DNA of 64,000 nucleotides from Pseudanabaena yagii GIHE-NHR1 (GCF_012863495.1 NZ_JAAVJL010000003.1:415904-479903), one strand, 5' to 3'. Positions 55,785 through 64,000 are shown, numbered from the stretch's first letter. Notes: generated from the letters alone by a model not told the origin. Numbers and translations: made by a program.

Positions 55785-57815
55785 ATGTCAAAGGTAGATT
55801 TATTAAGACGAAAAGAAACCCACTTTATCCTGTGGCGACCTGGCGCGATAGACATACCCCCAACTCTCTTTATCGGCAAAAGTACCGAGTCAATTAGCCA
55901 ATTTCAAGAGATTACCCTCACTCCTTCTCCTTCGTTTCCTGAATTATGGGAAGTGGATGTTGCTAATTGCAACCTCGAAGAAAATCAGGTTTATTTTTAC
56001 TGGTTCAAGGTTCGCAACACCGATCCCTACAGTTTAGCGAGTTTCAATCAGGTACTTTATTGTACCGATCCCACTGCCTATACAATTGATCGCCGCACCC
56101 GCGCTCCCATACCTCAAAATGTCACAGCAGGAAAGACAGGAATTACCGATTTCGATCCAGCTAGCGTTATTCTCCATCAAGGAGGCAAATTAACCCCTTG
56201 CGATCCTGATGGCAGGGTCGTAGACTGGACGAATGACCCTTCGCCATCGTTACTGCCATCCAACAATAGTCTTGTCATCTATGAACTGCCAACGCGCTGG
56301 ACTCGTGTTACCTCTCGCAACACTATTGAGATCGGGAATGGTACATTTCAAGATGCTTTAGCCCTACTGGTTCCTGAGTTATCAAGTACAACTTTCCCAA
56401 CAGTGGCTGCTCTCAATAATCGTGCCCATTTACTTGAACTAGGAACCAATGCCCTAGAATTGTTACCTCCCGCCGACAGCAATCAGGTTGACAATTGGGG
56501 TTACGGAACATCAAACTTTTTTGCGGCTGATTATGATCTGGGATTTCCTGCCGCCTCAAAATCACCTTCAGCATCACTTGATTTGGTTGAGTTGATTAAA
56601 ACCTGCCACGAAAAAAGTATCCGCTTTTTCAAAGACACTGTTATGGCTTTTTCGAGTGGAACTGCCATCCGAAATATTAACTTCCTAGATTTTTTTGTTA
56701 AGTCAGGTAGTGGCGATCCAGAACAAGATGGTCGGGATGGTTTTGGGGGAGATCTGATTAAATATAACTTCCAGACATCGGGCTACGATCCCTTGAGTGG
56801 TAGCAAGATAGATAATCTATTCCCGTCTCGTGCTTTCCTTAAAGCCTATCTCTTTCACTGGATGACATATTATCGCGTGGATGGTTTACGTCTAGATAGT
56901 GTCAATAACATTAAGAACTACGACTTTCTTCAGGAAGTCAAAGATTTCTCTCGTTCTCTCTGGAAAGAGCGTGGTGGTCGAGATGATAATTTCTTGGTTA
57001 TTGGAGAAAGTATTGGCTTCCAGAGGGCAATGCTCGATCAAAAGCGGTTAGATAGTTTTTGGAACGAAGACTTTAAAAACCGAGTCAAACCAGCCGTTGT
57101 CGGTAAAAGTTATGGCGGCGAAAGTTTTGAAACTTCAATTCGCAAAATGATTGACTGCCGCAATCTAAATCTTGGCTTTACAGACGGCTCTCAGGTGATT
57201 AACTATATCACTTCCCATGATGTTGAGGGGGAAGGTGCTGAGCGGCTCTACAGTTACCTCGATTTTAATCGAGTTTTTGACAAGGAAAAGCGAATAAAAT
57301 TGGCATTTGTTTGTCTGTTAACAGCAGTAGGCATCCCCATGATTTTGGCGGGAGATGAATTTGCGGATCAGATGGATAATGATATATTTTCCAAGGATGT
57401 CAAAGATAAGTCCGACAGAAAACAGGTCGATCCTGTCAACTCCTCTCGTCTTGATGATGATTGGAGAAAGCGCGTTTTTTACTATGTTGCCCGACTCGTG
57501 AAATTTCGTACTACTTCAAAGGCATTGGCAGTGAACGATAATAACTTCATCCATTTAGATTTCAATCAAGGCAAACGTGTCTTAGTTTGGAAGCGAGGTT
57601 CTGGGGATAATATTGTTGTCGTTGTCGCTAATTTTTCTGATTGGGGGACTGCCGATCCTCTTAATCCTAATTCCCAATATGTTATTCCCAACTGGCCTAA
57701 CCTGCCATCAGGTAAAAAATGGCGAGAAATAACGCAAGAGAGGGATGTGCCTAACTCATTTGCTGGTAAAGAACCAATCTTTCCCTGGGAGGCAAAGGTA
57801 TATACCGTAGTTTAG
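55785..57815 (+). CDS. glycoside hydrolase family 13 (alpha-amylase/pullulanase-like)
   Basis: The 676-residue protein has an N-terminal carbohydrate-binding-like beta domain (1-130) and a GH13 TIM barrel (about 165-560). Catalytic residues are visible: nucleophile Asp in VDGLRLDSVNN, acid/base Glu in LVIGESIG and transition-state Asp in YITSHDVEGEG. MILAGDEFADQ and a C-terminal beta domain follow. The layout recalls pullulanase/isoamylase or branching-enzyme relatives acting on glycogen. There is no signal peptide, so it is probably cytosolic. Substrate specificity cannot be read from sequence. Confidence 0.9.
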   Translation: MSKVDLLRRKETHFILWRPGAIDIPPTLFIGKSTESISQFQEITLTPSPSFPELWEVDVANCNLEENQVYFYWFKVRNTDPYSLASFNQVLYCTDPTAYTIDRRTRAPIPQNVTAGKTGITDFDPASVILHQGGKLTPCDPDGRVVDWTNDPSPSLLPSNNSLVIYELPTRWTRVTSRNTIEIGNGTFQDALALLVPELSSTTFPTVAALNNRAHLLELGTNALELLPPADSNQVDNWGYGTSNFFAADYDLGFPAASKSPSASLDLVELIKTCHEKSIRFFKDTVMAFSSGTAIRNINFLDFFVKSGSGDPEQDGRDGFGGDLIKYNFQTSGYDPLSGSKIDNLFPSRAFLKAYLFHWMTYYRVDGLRLDSVNNIKNYDFLQEVKDFSRSLWKERGGRDDNFLVIGESIGFQRAMLDQKRLDSFWNEDFKNRVKPAVVGKSYGGESFETSIRKMIDCRNLNLGFTDGSQVINYITSHDVEGEGAERLYSYLDFNRVFDKEKRIKLAFVCLLTAVGIPMILAGDEFADQMDNDIFSKDVKDKSDRKQVDPVNSSRLDDDWRKRVFYYVARLVKFRTTSKALAVNDNNFIHLDFNQGKRVLVWKRGSGDNIVVVVANFSDWGTADPLNPNSQYVIPNWPNLPSGKKWREITQERDVPNSFAGKEPIFPWEAKVYTVV

Positions 57816-57858
57816 TATCTTTTAATTATGTTTTTTGGGAGTACTGTAAACCAATAAA

Positions 57859-57880
57859 GCTAGCTTCTGGACAAGCTAGC
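57859..57880. terminator. 8-bp hairpin between convergent genes
   Basis: gctagctt (57859-57866) pairs with aagctagc (57873-57880), 44 bp after the GH13 stop and 29 bp from the stop of the convergent ATPase gene. Confidence 0.45.
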
Positions 57881-57908
57881 AACAATATGATTTGTCAGCA
57901 TTGGTCAT

Positions 57909-59459
57909 CTATCCCCGAATAACGATGATTTCTCGACCAGCAGGACTAATGACATTTTCAGTTGTAGTGCGATCGCTTAGCGGCGGCAAACCAGAACGGC
58001 GATCAAAGATCACCAACCAACCCGTATCCAAACTCAACCCCGACAAATACTTATCGATCTGCGGCAAACCTTCCTTAAGTGGATCAGGTCTTTTATCCGC
58101 CCAAACCTTCAATTCCATTGCCATAGTTTGTTTACCATAGCGCAAACAGATATCCATCTTACCCGAACCAATAGCATATTCCCTTTCCAAAGTACCATTG
58201 CCATTAACCACTCGATGTAAAAATGCCATCATCACCAAATGTGGTGCAATTTCTGGATAGTTGGCACTCTTGAACAATGGCTCACCATGTTGCCGCCAGA
58301 ATTTGAGAAAAGCATCAAGTAGGACTTGAGCATTGAGACTTCCATCAGGATTTAACCAGCTAGGTTGAATCATCGGCAGACTATCCTGCACCCCTTGAGA
58401 TAAAACTCTCGGAATTACTTCTTGATAGATAGGATTCGCAATCTTTAATCCGCCTTCCTGACTCCGCACCACTAACCCCAAATCCAACAAGTAGCGGCGA
58501 TCGTCATCGGGAGTATCTCCCAGCTCTAATCCCGATAAAATTGGTTGAATGATTGCCCTCACTCTATCTTCTCGCAATCTTTCCGCAAGGCTATCCAGAT
58601 GCGTATCCTGTCTCTTAATCAGAAGTTCCTTCGCTTGATTCACTAAATCAGGAGTAATGGGAATCGCAGGATCTTTCGTAATATATTCCACAATTTCCTT
58701 GGCGATCGCATTGACCAACCAAGGTTGTCCTTGTGTCAAATGAAAAGCCAAATCAACTGCTTCGGGGGTAAACACCTGCCCCGTTGCATCCGTATGCTGC
58801 TGATAAAGATTCCGCACATCCTCAAGGGTAAAGTTACTCAGAGTAAAGGAACGCACTTTGATATTAAAGGGGCTAGAAGTATTTAGGCGATCGCTCCCAC
58901 CTGAAGCATACTTATAATCCCGTACATCGCGCATCCCCACCAGTGCTAATGACTGCGGAAATCCCTGTGGACGATTGGGAAAGCCTGAGCGAATCTGGCG
59001 CAGCACAGAAACCAAAGTCTTATCACTGAGGGCATCAATCTCGTCTAAAAATACCACTAAAGGGCGTAATGACTTTCTAGACCATGTACTCAAAAACGAG
59101 CCAATCTGACGACCAGCTTCTCCCGTAGTCCAATCTGGTGGCTGCAACTCAGGAGGCAAGCGAAATTGTGCCGAGTCTTTCCACTCATCTAAAATAGCTT
59201 TTTCCGCTAAATCAGGCTCATCCGAAAAAACTGCTCCCACCTCTAAGGAAAGCATCACCGCCGTATATTGACCACTGGCAGTTAGCTCTTGGGCAAGTGC
59301 CAACATAGCTGTAGTCTTACCCACCTGTCTTGGCGCATGGATCACAAAATAGTTTTCCTGAGCAATTAGTTGTTTGATTTCAGGTAAGCGGTCAGTAGCT
59401 GACAACATGTAGTGAATGTCAGGCTTACAAGGACCAGCAGTATTAAACCATTTGGGCAT
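57909..59459 (-). CDS. AAA-like ATPase with C-terminal PD-(D/E)XK nuclease-like domain
   Basis: From ATG 59459 (MPKWFNTAGPC) the protein has 516 residues. Walker A is HAPRQVGKTTAML, Walker B PLVVFLDEIDAL; helical and winged-helix segments follow. The C-terminal region GSGKMDICLRYGKQTMAMELKVW has the D...E-x-K pattern of a restriction-like nuclease. This family is common in cyanobacteria and of unknown role, perhaps in mobile DNA or defence. An upstream TAT-to-ATG stretch from 59573 is possible but hydrophobic and atypical. The last 30 residues recur as a separate fragment at 62636. Confidence 0.85.
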   Translation of the reverse strand: MPKWFNTAGPCKPDIHYMLSATDRLPEIKQLIAQENYFVIHAPRQVGKTTAMLALAQELTASGQYTAVMLSLEVGAVFSDEPDLAEKAILDEWKDSAQFRLPPELQPPDWTTGEAGRQIGSFLSTWSRKSLRPLVVFLDEIDALSDKTLVSVLRQIRSGFPNRPQGFPQSLALVGMRDVRDYKYASGGSDRLNTSSPFNIKVRSFTLSNFTLEDVRNLYQQHTDATGQVFTPEAVDLAFHLTQGQPWLVNAIAKEIVEYITKDPAIPITPDLVNQAKELLIKRQDTHLDSLAERLREDRVRAIIQPILSGLELGDTPDDDRRYLLDLGLVVRSQEGGLKIANPIYQEVIPRVLSQGVQDSLPMIQPSWLNPDGSLNAQVLLDAFLKFWRQHGEPLFKSANYPEIAPHLVMMAFLHRVVNGNGTLEREYAIGSGKMDICLRYGKQTMAMELKVWADKRPDPLKEGLPQIDKYLSGLSLDTGWLVIFDRRSGLPPLSDRTTTENVISPAGREIIVIRG

Positions 59460-59641
59460 GACGACAACTAAACTAACGGGCAGAGATACCCCTTCAATAT
59501 ATAACAACGCGCCAAGCAAAACCCTCAAATCTTGAAAACACGTCAACAAGAATAAATATTTATACTTATTCATATAAATTTAATAACAAATAAGTGACAA
59601 CTATCTGTTCTAAGACTACTCTGAGACAATTTTGGCTTTTT

Positions 59642-60040
59642 TTACTTAACAATGCTGTAATAATCATTGTTTCCGCCGAAATAAGTGCAGGCTGATGTAC
59701 AGGTTTCGCGAATTTCGACAGCGTATAAGCTTTCTAGACCATCTTCTTGAAGGTAATTAAAAATCCATCTAGCTAGTTCCTCACTTGTTGGATTTTCTAA
59801 ATTAGTAGATTCGTTTAGATAATGATGATCAAGATATTTTTCAGTCATCGGTTCTAGATACTTTTTAATAATTCCGTAATCTAACACCATGCCTGCTTGA
59901 GATCCATCAGATTGTAGTGAATCACTTTTAAGAAAGACTTTACCTACAAATGAATGACCATGTAAACGTTGACACTTGCCATCATGGTGAGGCAGTTTGT
60001 GGGCTGCTTCAAATCGAAATTCTTTGGAAATTATCCACAT
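59642..60040 (-). CDS. queD: 6-carboxy-5,6,7,8-tetrahydropterin synthase family protein (QueD-like)
   Basis: The 132-residue protein is of the PTPS/QueD family, which makes 6-carboxytetrahydropterin for queuosine and other deazapurines. The zinc histidines and catalytic cysteine are present: FEAAHKLPHHDGKCQRLHGH includes the C-x3-H-G-H motif, followed by MVLDYGIIK, LDHHYLN, NPTSEELARW and the C-terminal Glu in VEIRETCTSAC. The length is normal. No other queuosine genes are in the window. The IS982 element lies 64 bp upstream of its start. Confidence 0.9.
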   Translation of the reverse strand: MWIISKEFRFEAAHKLPHHDGKCQRLHGHSFVGKVFLKSDSLQSDGSQAGMVLDYGIIKKYLEPMTEKYLDHHYLNESTNLENPTSEELARWIFNYLQEDGLESLYAVEIRETCTSACTYFGGNNDYYSIVK

Positions 60041-60192
60041 ATTAAAATTAAGTAGATTGAATTAGGTTCGTTGTTGAGTGCCCAGTCCCCTTTTTATTTC
60101 CTTAACGTGAGTTCGGGATAAGGAAAAGGACAAAAAAAGGGAGAAACCGATAAGCTGAAAATAAGTAAAACAAGTTCAGCGAAGTAACTCCC

Positions 60193-61097
60193 ATGACTAA
60201 TAGTTTAGAAGCCCTATTCTGCCATGTCGATGATTTTTGCAAAATATTTGAACCAAAATGGCGACAAATGTTGCTGGGTAATGGCTTACAACAAAGACAA
60301 AGGTCAAGAGGTCTGAGTATGAGTGAAATCATGACGATCCTGATCGCCTTTCACCAAAACCACTACCGAGACTTCAAGCATTTCTATCAAAAACAAGTGT
60401 GCAAATATTGGCAGAAGGAGTTTCCCAGACTACCAAGCTACAACAGGTTTGTCGAGTATATGGGTTCAGCAATGATGCCATTGTGCATATACCTGAAATA
60501 TTGTTTTGGCGAATGTACAGGTATTAGTTTTGTAGATTCAACATCACTAGATGTCTGTCACAATCGACGGATACACCAGCACAAAGTCTTTAAAGGGATA
60601 GCAGCCCGTGGTAAGACATCAGTGGATTGGTTCTTTGGTTTCAAACTGCATTTACTCGTTAATGAATGCGGTGAACTGCTGAATATCCAAATTACTCCAG
60701 GCAATGTTGATGACCGTAAGCCGATCCCTGATTTGCTCAAATTCATGTTTGGTAAAGTGTTTGCTGACCGTGGTTATGTATCTCAATCCTTAGCATCTCA
60801 ACTGTTCCAAGATTTTGGCATTGAGTTCTTCGCTAAACCCAAACGCAATATGAAAAATCGCTTGATGCGCTTGACTGATAAGTTGCTTTCTCGCAAACGC
60901 TCTATTATTGAAGCGATCATTGACCAACTCAAAAATATTTCCCAGATTGAACATGGTTACTGAGCTTGTCGAAGTATTCTCGTCATCGCAGTCCCATCAA
61001 TGCCATGATTAATGTCATTTGTGGGCTGATTGCTTATTGCCATCAACCCAAGAAGCCTTCTTTACATATGGATTGGGTTTTACCCTCTGCCTCTTAA
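60193..61097 (+). pseudogene. IS982-family transposase disrupted by a 23-bp insertion
   Basis: The frame runs from ATG 60193 through FVDSTSLDVCHNRRIHQHK (first Asp), GNVDDRKPIPDLL, VFADRGYVSQ (second Asp) and [19 protein letters not shown] (Glu), then hits TGA in a short insertion. Skipping 23 nt (60955-60977) gives [32 protein letters not shown] and the normal IS982 C-terminus, ending in TAA at 61095-61097. The 23 nt exactly explain the frame change. All three catalytic residues lie before the break. Confidence 0.88.
60955..60977. repeat. 23-bp insertion in IS982 transposase (SDR-like)
   Basis: The insertion contains actgagcttgtcgaagta. The same TGAGC...GTCGAA core occurs in the insertion at 36376-36400 and the hairpin arm at 24540-24557. 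The size fits cyanobacterial small dispersed repeats. Confidence 0.65.
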
Positions 61098-61139
61098 CCC
61101 GAACTCACGTTATTTTTAACTGAGAGCGCTGCAACATCA

Positions 61140-61535
61140 CTATTTACCTCGCAACAGCCAAGCATTAGCATTCTCAGACATCCGCCCTAGAGCCGTAATA
61201 ATCTCATCATATTGACGATAGATCTCCTGCCCTTTTTCTGCGTCGAAATAGCCACAGGTCACAGCAAACTCAATCCATGACTGAGCTTTAGCTGCCTGCG
61301 CCGCCGCATCACTGATACCTGTAATAAAAGCGCGATAAGTATAACGTTTATGCCAAGCCGCCGCCACATGAATAAAAACTAGTCTTGCGGCAAGCAACAT
61401 CGGTTCAGCCAGCAAATTTTTCTCCCGTTCGGGTAACTCATATTCCAATTCACGCAAAGACATCGCCGCCTCAAACGCCAATTGATATACCCGCAATTCC
61501 TGATACTTACTAATAAAGTCCCGTGACATAACCAC
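61140..61535 (-). CDS. four-helix-bundle protein, S23-like
   Basis: The 131-residue all-helical protein starts SRDFISKYQELRVYQLAFEAAMSLRELEYELPEREK, the typical opening of the 23S rRNA intervening-sequence (S23) four-helix bundle family (landmarks LRVYQLAFEAA and LPEREK). It ends with a helix containing YRQYDEIITALGRM. Stand-alone copies occur across cyanobacteria with unknown function. Here it lies just downstream of the cas2 remnant on the same strand. Met1 or Met3 may be the start. Confidence 0.8.
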   Translation of the reverse strand: MVMSRDFISKYQELRVYQLAFEAAMSLRELEYELPEREKNLLAEPMLLAARLVFIHVAAAWHKRYTYRAFITGISDAAAQAAKAQSWIEFAVTCGYFDAEKGQEIYRQYDEIITALGRMSENANAWLLRGK

Positions 61536-61559
61536 CTCAACGTGTAATTTTTTTGAATA

Positions 61560-61590
61560 ATGAAGTGCGGCGCTCCGCGCCGCACTTCAT
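61560..61590. terminator. 14-bp GC-rich hairpin
   Basis: atgaagtgcggcgc (61560-61573) pairs with gcgccgcacttcat (61577-61590), loop tcc. It lies 8 bp from the cas2 remnant's stop and 25 bp upstream of the S23-like gene. Confidence 0.6.
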
Positions 61591-61597
61591 GACTTTT

Positions 61598-61872
61598 TCA
61601 GACAATAAAAGCCACATCGTCAACATGAAAATCGGGTTGCATCCCCACAATCTTTACTAACTGTCGATGGCGAGGGGACATCGGATAAAAACGGATCTGG
61701 TCTTCCTGCTCCTTAATCAGCTTGCGAAGACGTTTCTGCACCGTTTTGTACTGATCGGGAGCACACACTCAAATACCGACTTCTGCACCCGTAGTCCATA
61801 GCCCTGCAAAAAGTTCGAGACCTTAGTACGGCGGCGATCATTAACGATGTCATAGCAAACTAGATAAAACAT
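61598..61872 (-). pseudogene. cas2: cas2, frameshifted
   Basis: From ATG 61872 it reads MFYLVCYDIVNDRRRTKVSN and VQKSVFECVL, a clear Cas2 start with the catalytic Asp, then shifts frame. The other frame continues DQYKTVQKRLRKLIKEQEDQIRF and ends VDDVAFIV at 61598. The region spans 275 nt, one short of 92 codons, so loss of a single base near 61772 explains the break. Cas2 is the dimeric scaffold of the spacer-integration complex. The cas1 remnant lies 1 bp upstream. A sequencing error is the alternative. Confidence 0.88.
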
Positions 61873-61873
61873 C

Positions 61874-62635
61874 CTATTTATCCCACTTCATCGGACGGTA
61901 CACCGATTGCTCACCACTCAAGCAAGCAACATATTCCCAAACCTGTAACTCCATACAACGTCGATAACTGACCTTATAGCCCGTATGCAAATGCACAACC
62001 TCCGTCGCCAGTTTTTCCTCCCAATGCTTCAAGAAACGCTTCAGTCCATCAGGATGTAAATACACACCACCCCGCGCATCGGGAGGCGTAAAATCTTCTG
62101 GCGAGAAAATATTAGAATTGATCAAATAAGCTACAAACGAATCAACTACAGGAGCGCGAAACTCTTCCATCAAGTCACAAACCAAGGCAGGTAAGTTGGG
62201 GCGTGGCGTATGCAAATTACCAAAGTGCGTATGCAAACCGATCGCTTCAATCATCGAGTGCACATTTTGGGAAAGAAGGGTATAGCCCAAACTCAAAAGA
62301 CTATTAATTGGATCGGTGGGTGGGCGACGAGTCCGCTTTTCAAATTCAAATTTGCCATTGAGCAGAGAAGCAAAAGCTTGAAAGTACAAATTTGCCGCAT
62401 GACCTTCAACCCCAAGCAAAGATTCCACGGATTCAATAGTCGGGATATTTTTGATTGACTCCGCTAGTTCGCTGATGGCATGGGTTGCCGTCTCTGTCTT
62501 ACGTTTGCGATTGAGACGCTGTAAGACAATCCGTGAATTATGGATTTTGCCTGCCACAATACTTTTTGCCTGAGTGAGTACAAAAACAGGATCATGGGAA
62601 TGCAAAACCTGTTGGGATAGATACTCAACTTTTGC
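61874..62635 (-). pseudogene. cas1: cas1, N-terminally truncated
   Basis: The remaining 253 codons keep the Cas1 integrase core: Glu in LLGVEGHAANLYFQAF, His in THFGNLHTPRP and Asp/Glu in DLMEEFRAPVVDSF, ending YRPMKWDK. The usual protein has about 330 residues; the N-terminal beta domain is missing. At about 62636 homology switches to the tail of an AAA/PD-(D/E)XK gene on the other strand. The start near 62605 would be TTG and is probably not used. No repeat array or effector cas gene is in the window. Confidence 0.85.
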
Positions 62636-62777
62636 CTGATTTGCCGCCGATATGCGATCGCACCACCACTGAGAATGTCATTAGTCCCGCAGGTCGGGAA
62701 ATAATTGTCATGGCGTTGCATAAATGAGGGATGAATGAGTAAATATTAAAGATAACGAGTTTAAGCAATGAAAAACA

Positions 62778-63466
62778 ATGAAATGTCCAAAGTGTGGTTC
62801 AACACATATTCGTAAAAATGGGAAACGAGGAGACAAACAAAATCATATTTGCGCTGATTGCGGTCGTCAGTTCATTGATCATTACTCAGTGCTGGGATAT
62901 TCCCAAGATGTCAAAAAAATATGCCTAAAAATGTACTGCAACGGCATGGGATTTAGACAAATTGAGAGATGTACCGATGTTAGTCACAACTCAGTCATCA
63001 ACTGGGTTAAGGAAGCAGCCAAGCAATTACCAGAACATCCACCGATTGAGACTATTCCTGATGTTGGTGAACTGGATGAACTCCAGACTTTTGTTGGGTC
63101 AAAAAAAACTTGATTTGGCTATGGACTGCGGTGAATCATTTTAGCCAAGGTATCTTGGCTTGGGTATTAGGGGATAGGAGTAGCAAAACCTTTGAACCTC
63201 TATGGACATTGATTAAGGTTTGGCAATGCTATTTCTGGGTTACCGATGGCTACTGTGTCTACAAAATGTTTATCAACTCGGAAGATCAAATTATTAGCAA
63301 AACCTACATGACCAGAGTTGAGGGTGAAAATACGAGACTGAGACATTATCTTGCCAGATTGCATCGCAAAACTTTATGTTATTCAAAATCTGAACAAATG
63401 TTGCGGTATTCAATTCGTCTGTTAATTCATTATCTCAAGTACAAATCGATTCCCACCTTTTCTTGA
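62778..63466 (+). CDS. IS1 transposase InsAB' made by -1 frameshift
   Basis: ORF A (62778-63113) has the zinc finger KCPKCGSTHIRKNG...CADCGRQF and an HTH. ORF B (from 63110, -1 frame) carries the DDE part: LWTAVNHFSQGILAW, WVTDGYCVYKMF and the C-terminal RVEGENTRLRHYLARLHRK. The two overlap, with AAAAAAAAC at 63101-63109 just before the ORF A stop, the same slippery type that E. coli IS1 uses. No other lesion is visible. The ORFs differ strongly from the IS1 at 35958. Confidence 0.9.
63101..63109 (+). other. A8C slippery sequence of IS1
   Basis: The heptamer A-AAA-AAC lies inside this run and is the canonical IS1 -1 frameshift site. The zero-frame stop TGA follows at 63111-63113. Confidence 0.85.
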
Positions 63467-63782
63467 TTCATCCTTCATTTGTGCAACGCCATTGTCATTT
63501 GCAGATAGGAAGATAAGGCAATGGGGATTGGGCGATCGCTGATTGATATCGAAAGGGCATTTGTCAAGAAGATCGAAAAATGAAGATCGAAGAGGGAAGA
63601 AAAATATAAAGTAATAGGATCGTTTTGATCGCCTAAAACCACTTTCTTAATTTCTCCTTTCACTCTTCGACCTTCCGCCTTTCTCCCTTTAGTATTTGGC
63701 AATATTCAGCTATACCTTGACAGGGGGTAGACTTTATTTTTTATAAGAGTAAAGATGGAAGAAACGTTAACTTTTTTCCAAG

Positions 63783-64000
63783 ATGCTCCGAATAACATTT
63801 ACCAAGGAAGAAATAGATGCGCTGCATTACGAAAGATTCCATCATCCGCATCCACGAGTGCAGAGAAAAATGGAAGCACTATACCTAAAAAGCCAGAAAT
63901 ACGCGCACAAGGAAATTATACAACTGCTAAGAATCAGTGAACCGACACTGTTGAACTATTTACGAGATTATAAAGAGGGAGGGATAAGCAAACTCAAAGA
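63783..64000 (+). CDS. helix-turn-helix protein, probably IS630-type transposase N-terminus (partial)
   Basis: From ATG 63783 the frame reads MLRITFTKEEIDALHYERF, then HPRVQRKMEALYLKSQ, YAHKEIIQLLRISEPTLLNYLRDYKEGGISKLK, and leaves the window open. The pattern (ageing of a short lead, then an HTH with EI-x3-L-x-IS-x-PTL-x-NYLR) matches the N-terminal domain of IS630-like transposases or stand-alone HTH proteins. Only 72 codons are visible. An alternative ATG at 63755 is in another frame and gives unconvincing sequence. Confidence 0.65.
   Translation, partial: MLRITFTKEEIDALHYERFHHPHPRVQRKMEALYLKSQKYAHKEIIQLLRISEPTLLNYLRDYKEGGISKLK

Larger units (their letters stand above)
60104..61111 (+). 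mobile_element. IS982-family insertion sequence
   Basis: The ends are aacgtgagttcggg (60104-60117) and its complement (61098-61111), enclosing 1008 bp. I do not see a convincing target duplication. Its transposase gene is broken. Confidence 0.85.
62712..63490 (+). mobile_element. IS1-family insertion sequence (second type)
   Basis: The ends are ggcgttgcataaatga on the left and, inverted, ggcgttgcacaaatga on the right. The perfect 8-bp target duplication attgtcat lies at 62704-62711 and 63491-63498. The length is 779 bp, close to IS1 itself (768 bp). Confidence 0.93.
62636..63508 (+). pseudogene. tail fragment of a second AAA/PD-(D/E)XK ATPase gene, split by IS1
   Basis: The fragment reads DLPPICDRTTTENVISPAG and REIIV, nearly identical to the end of the protein at 57909-59459 (GLPPLSDRTTTENVISPAG). 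The IS1 element interrupts it at 62711. Rejoining across the IS gives the natural end ICR-stop at 63506-63508. Only about 28 codons remain, so it marks the edge of a deletion or recombination that also removed the cas1 N-terminus. Confidence 0.8.

Noticed and set aside
63475..63702. Minus-strand 75-codon ORF right of the IS1
   Set aside because: It has low-complexity, unrecognisable sequence and overlaps the IS1 end and the duplicated target, so it is a chance frame.
1..64000. A CRISPR array, given the cas1 and cas2 remnants
   Set aside because: I found no series of regularly spaced 25-40 bp direct repeats. The repeated sequences present are palindromic dispersed elements with irregular spacing.
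1..64000. tRNA, rRNA or other standard RNA genes in the gaps
   Set aside because: No cloverleaf-like pattern or rRNA sequence was recognised in the intergenic regions read. A covariance scan would be decisive and was not possible.

Overview
The window looks like chromosomal DNA of a filamentous or Pseudanabaena-like cyanobacterium. The HIP1 octamer GCGATCGC recurs throughout, inside and between genes. Many families are typical of cyanobacteria: DevB/DevC exporter subunits, an SLH-OprB porin, a CHAT protein, DUF2808, giant kinase-AAA-GAF-histidine kinases and pentapeptide-repeat proteins. The genus is an inference. I see no rRNA, tRNA or CRISPR array.

Layout. 0-8 kb is a housekeeping stretch: DUF202 membrane protein, LysR regulator, CadD-like transporter, HAD phosphatase, zinc metallopeptidase and DevB/DevC without an adjacent DevA. 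8.2-20.1 kb is a signalling block: hybrid histidine kinase, REC-PAS-GGDEF-EAL protein, a 2060-residue Ser/Thr kinase-AAA-GAF-histidine kinase, and a response regulator broken by an in-frame stop. Two copies of one hairpin repeat bracket this block. 20.3-24.1 kb holds a secreted CHAT protein and an outer-membrane porin.

24.8-48.2 kb is a dispersed organosulfur or xenobiotic acquisition region. It contains ssuC-ssuB-ssuE-nitroreductase, a TauE exporter, a second SsuE-like reductase, two aldo/keto reductases, a glutathione transferase, a DszA/DmoA-type flavin monooxygenase, an amidohydrolase, an ABC exporter, two SsuA-like lipoproteins, a TauD-type dioxygenase and a dienelactone hydrolase. A 16-bp motif (consensus CTACGGTATYTACRTG) lies upstream of the porin, in the ssuC/tauE divergent promoter and upstream of the ssuA-tauD operon. 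A 132-bp leader is conserved without gaps in front of the second ssuE and the amidohydrolase. Together they suggest one regulon. Embedded in the region are purT, an IS1 copy, and a DUF4230 + HEPN-CBS gene pair whose start codon sits in the loop of a 17-bp hairpin.

48.3-64 kb is a decaying, IS-rich zone. An IS903-type element lies inside an IS701-like element, which lies inside an IS5 remnant. An IS256 copy and an IS630 copy follow; the IS630 has split a pentapeptide-repeat gene. After a GH13 glycosidase, an AAA/PD-(D/E)XK ATPase and queD come a broken IS982, an S23-like four-helix protein, a frameshifted cas2, a truncated cas1 fused to the tail of a second AAA/PD-(D/E)XK gene, and an IS1 with a classic A8C slippery site. 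Two transposase genes (IS1 and IS982) are broken by 23-25 bp insertions sharing a TGAGC...GTCGAA core. These resemble the very small mobile repeats (SDRs) known from cyanobacteria.
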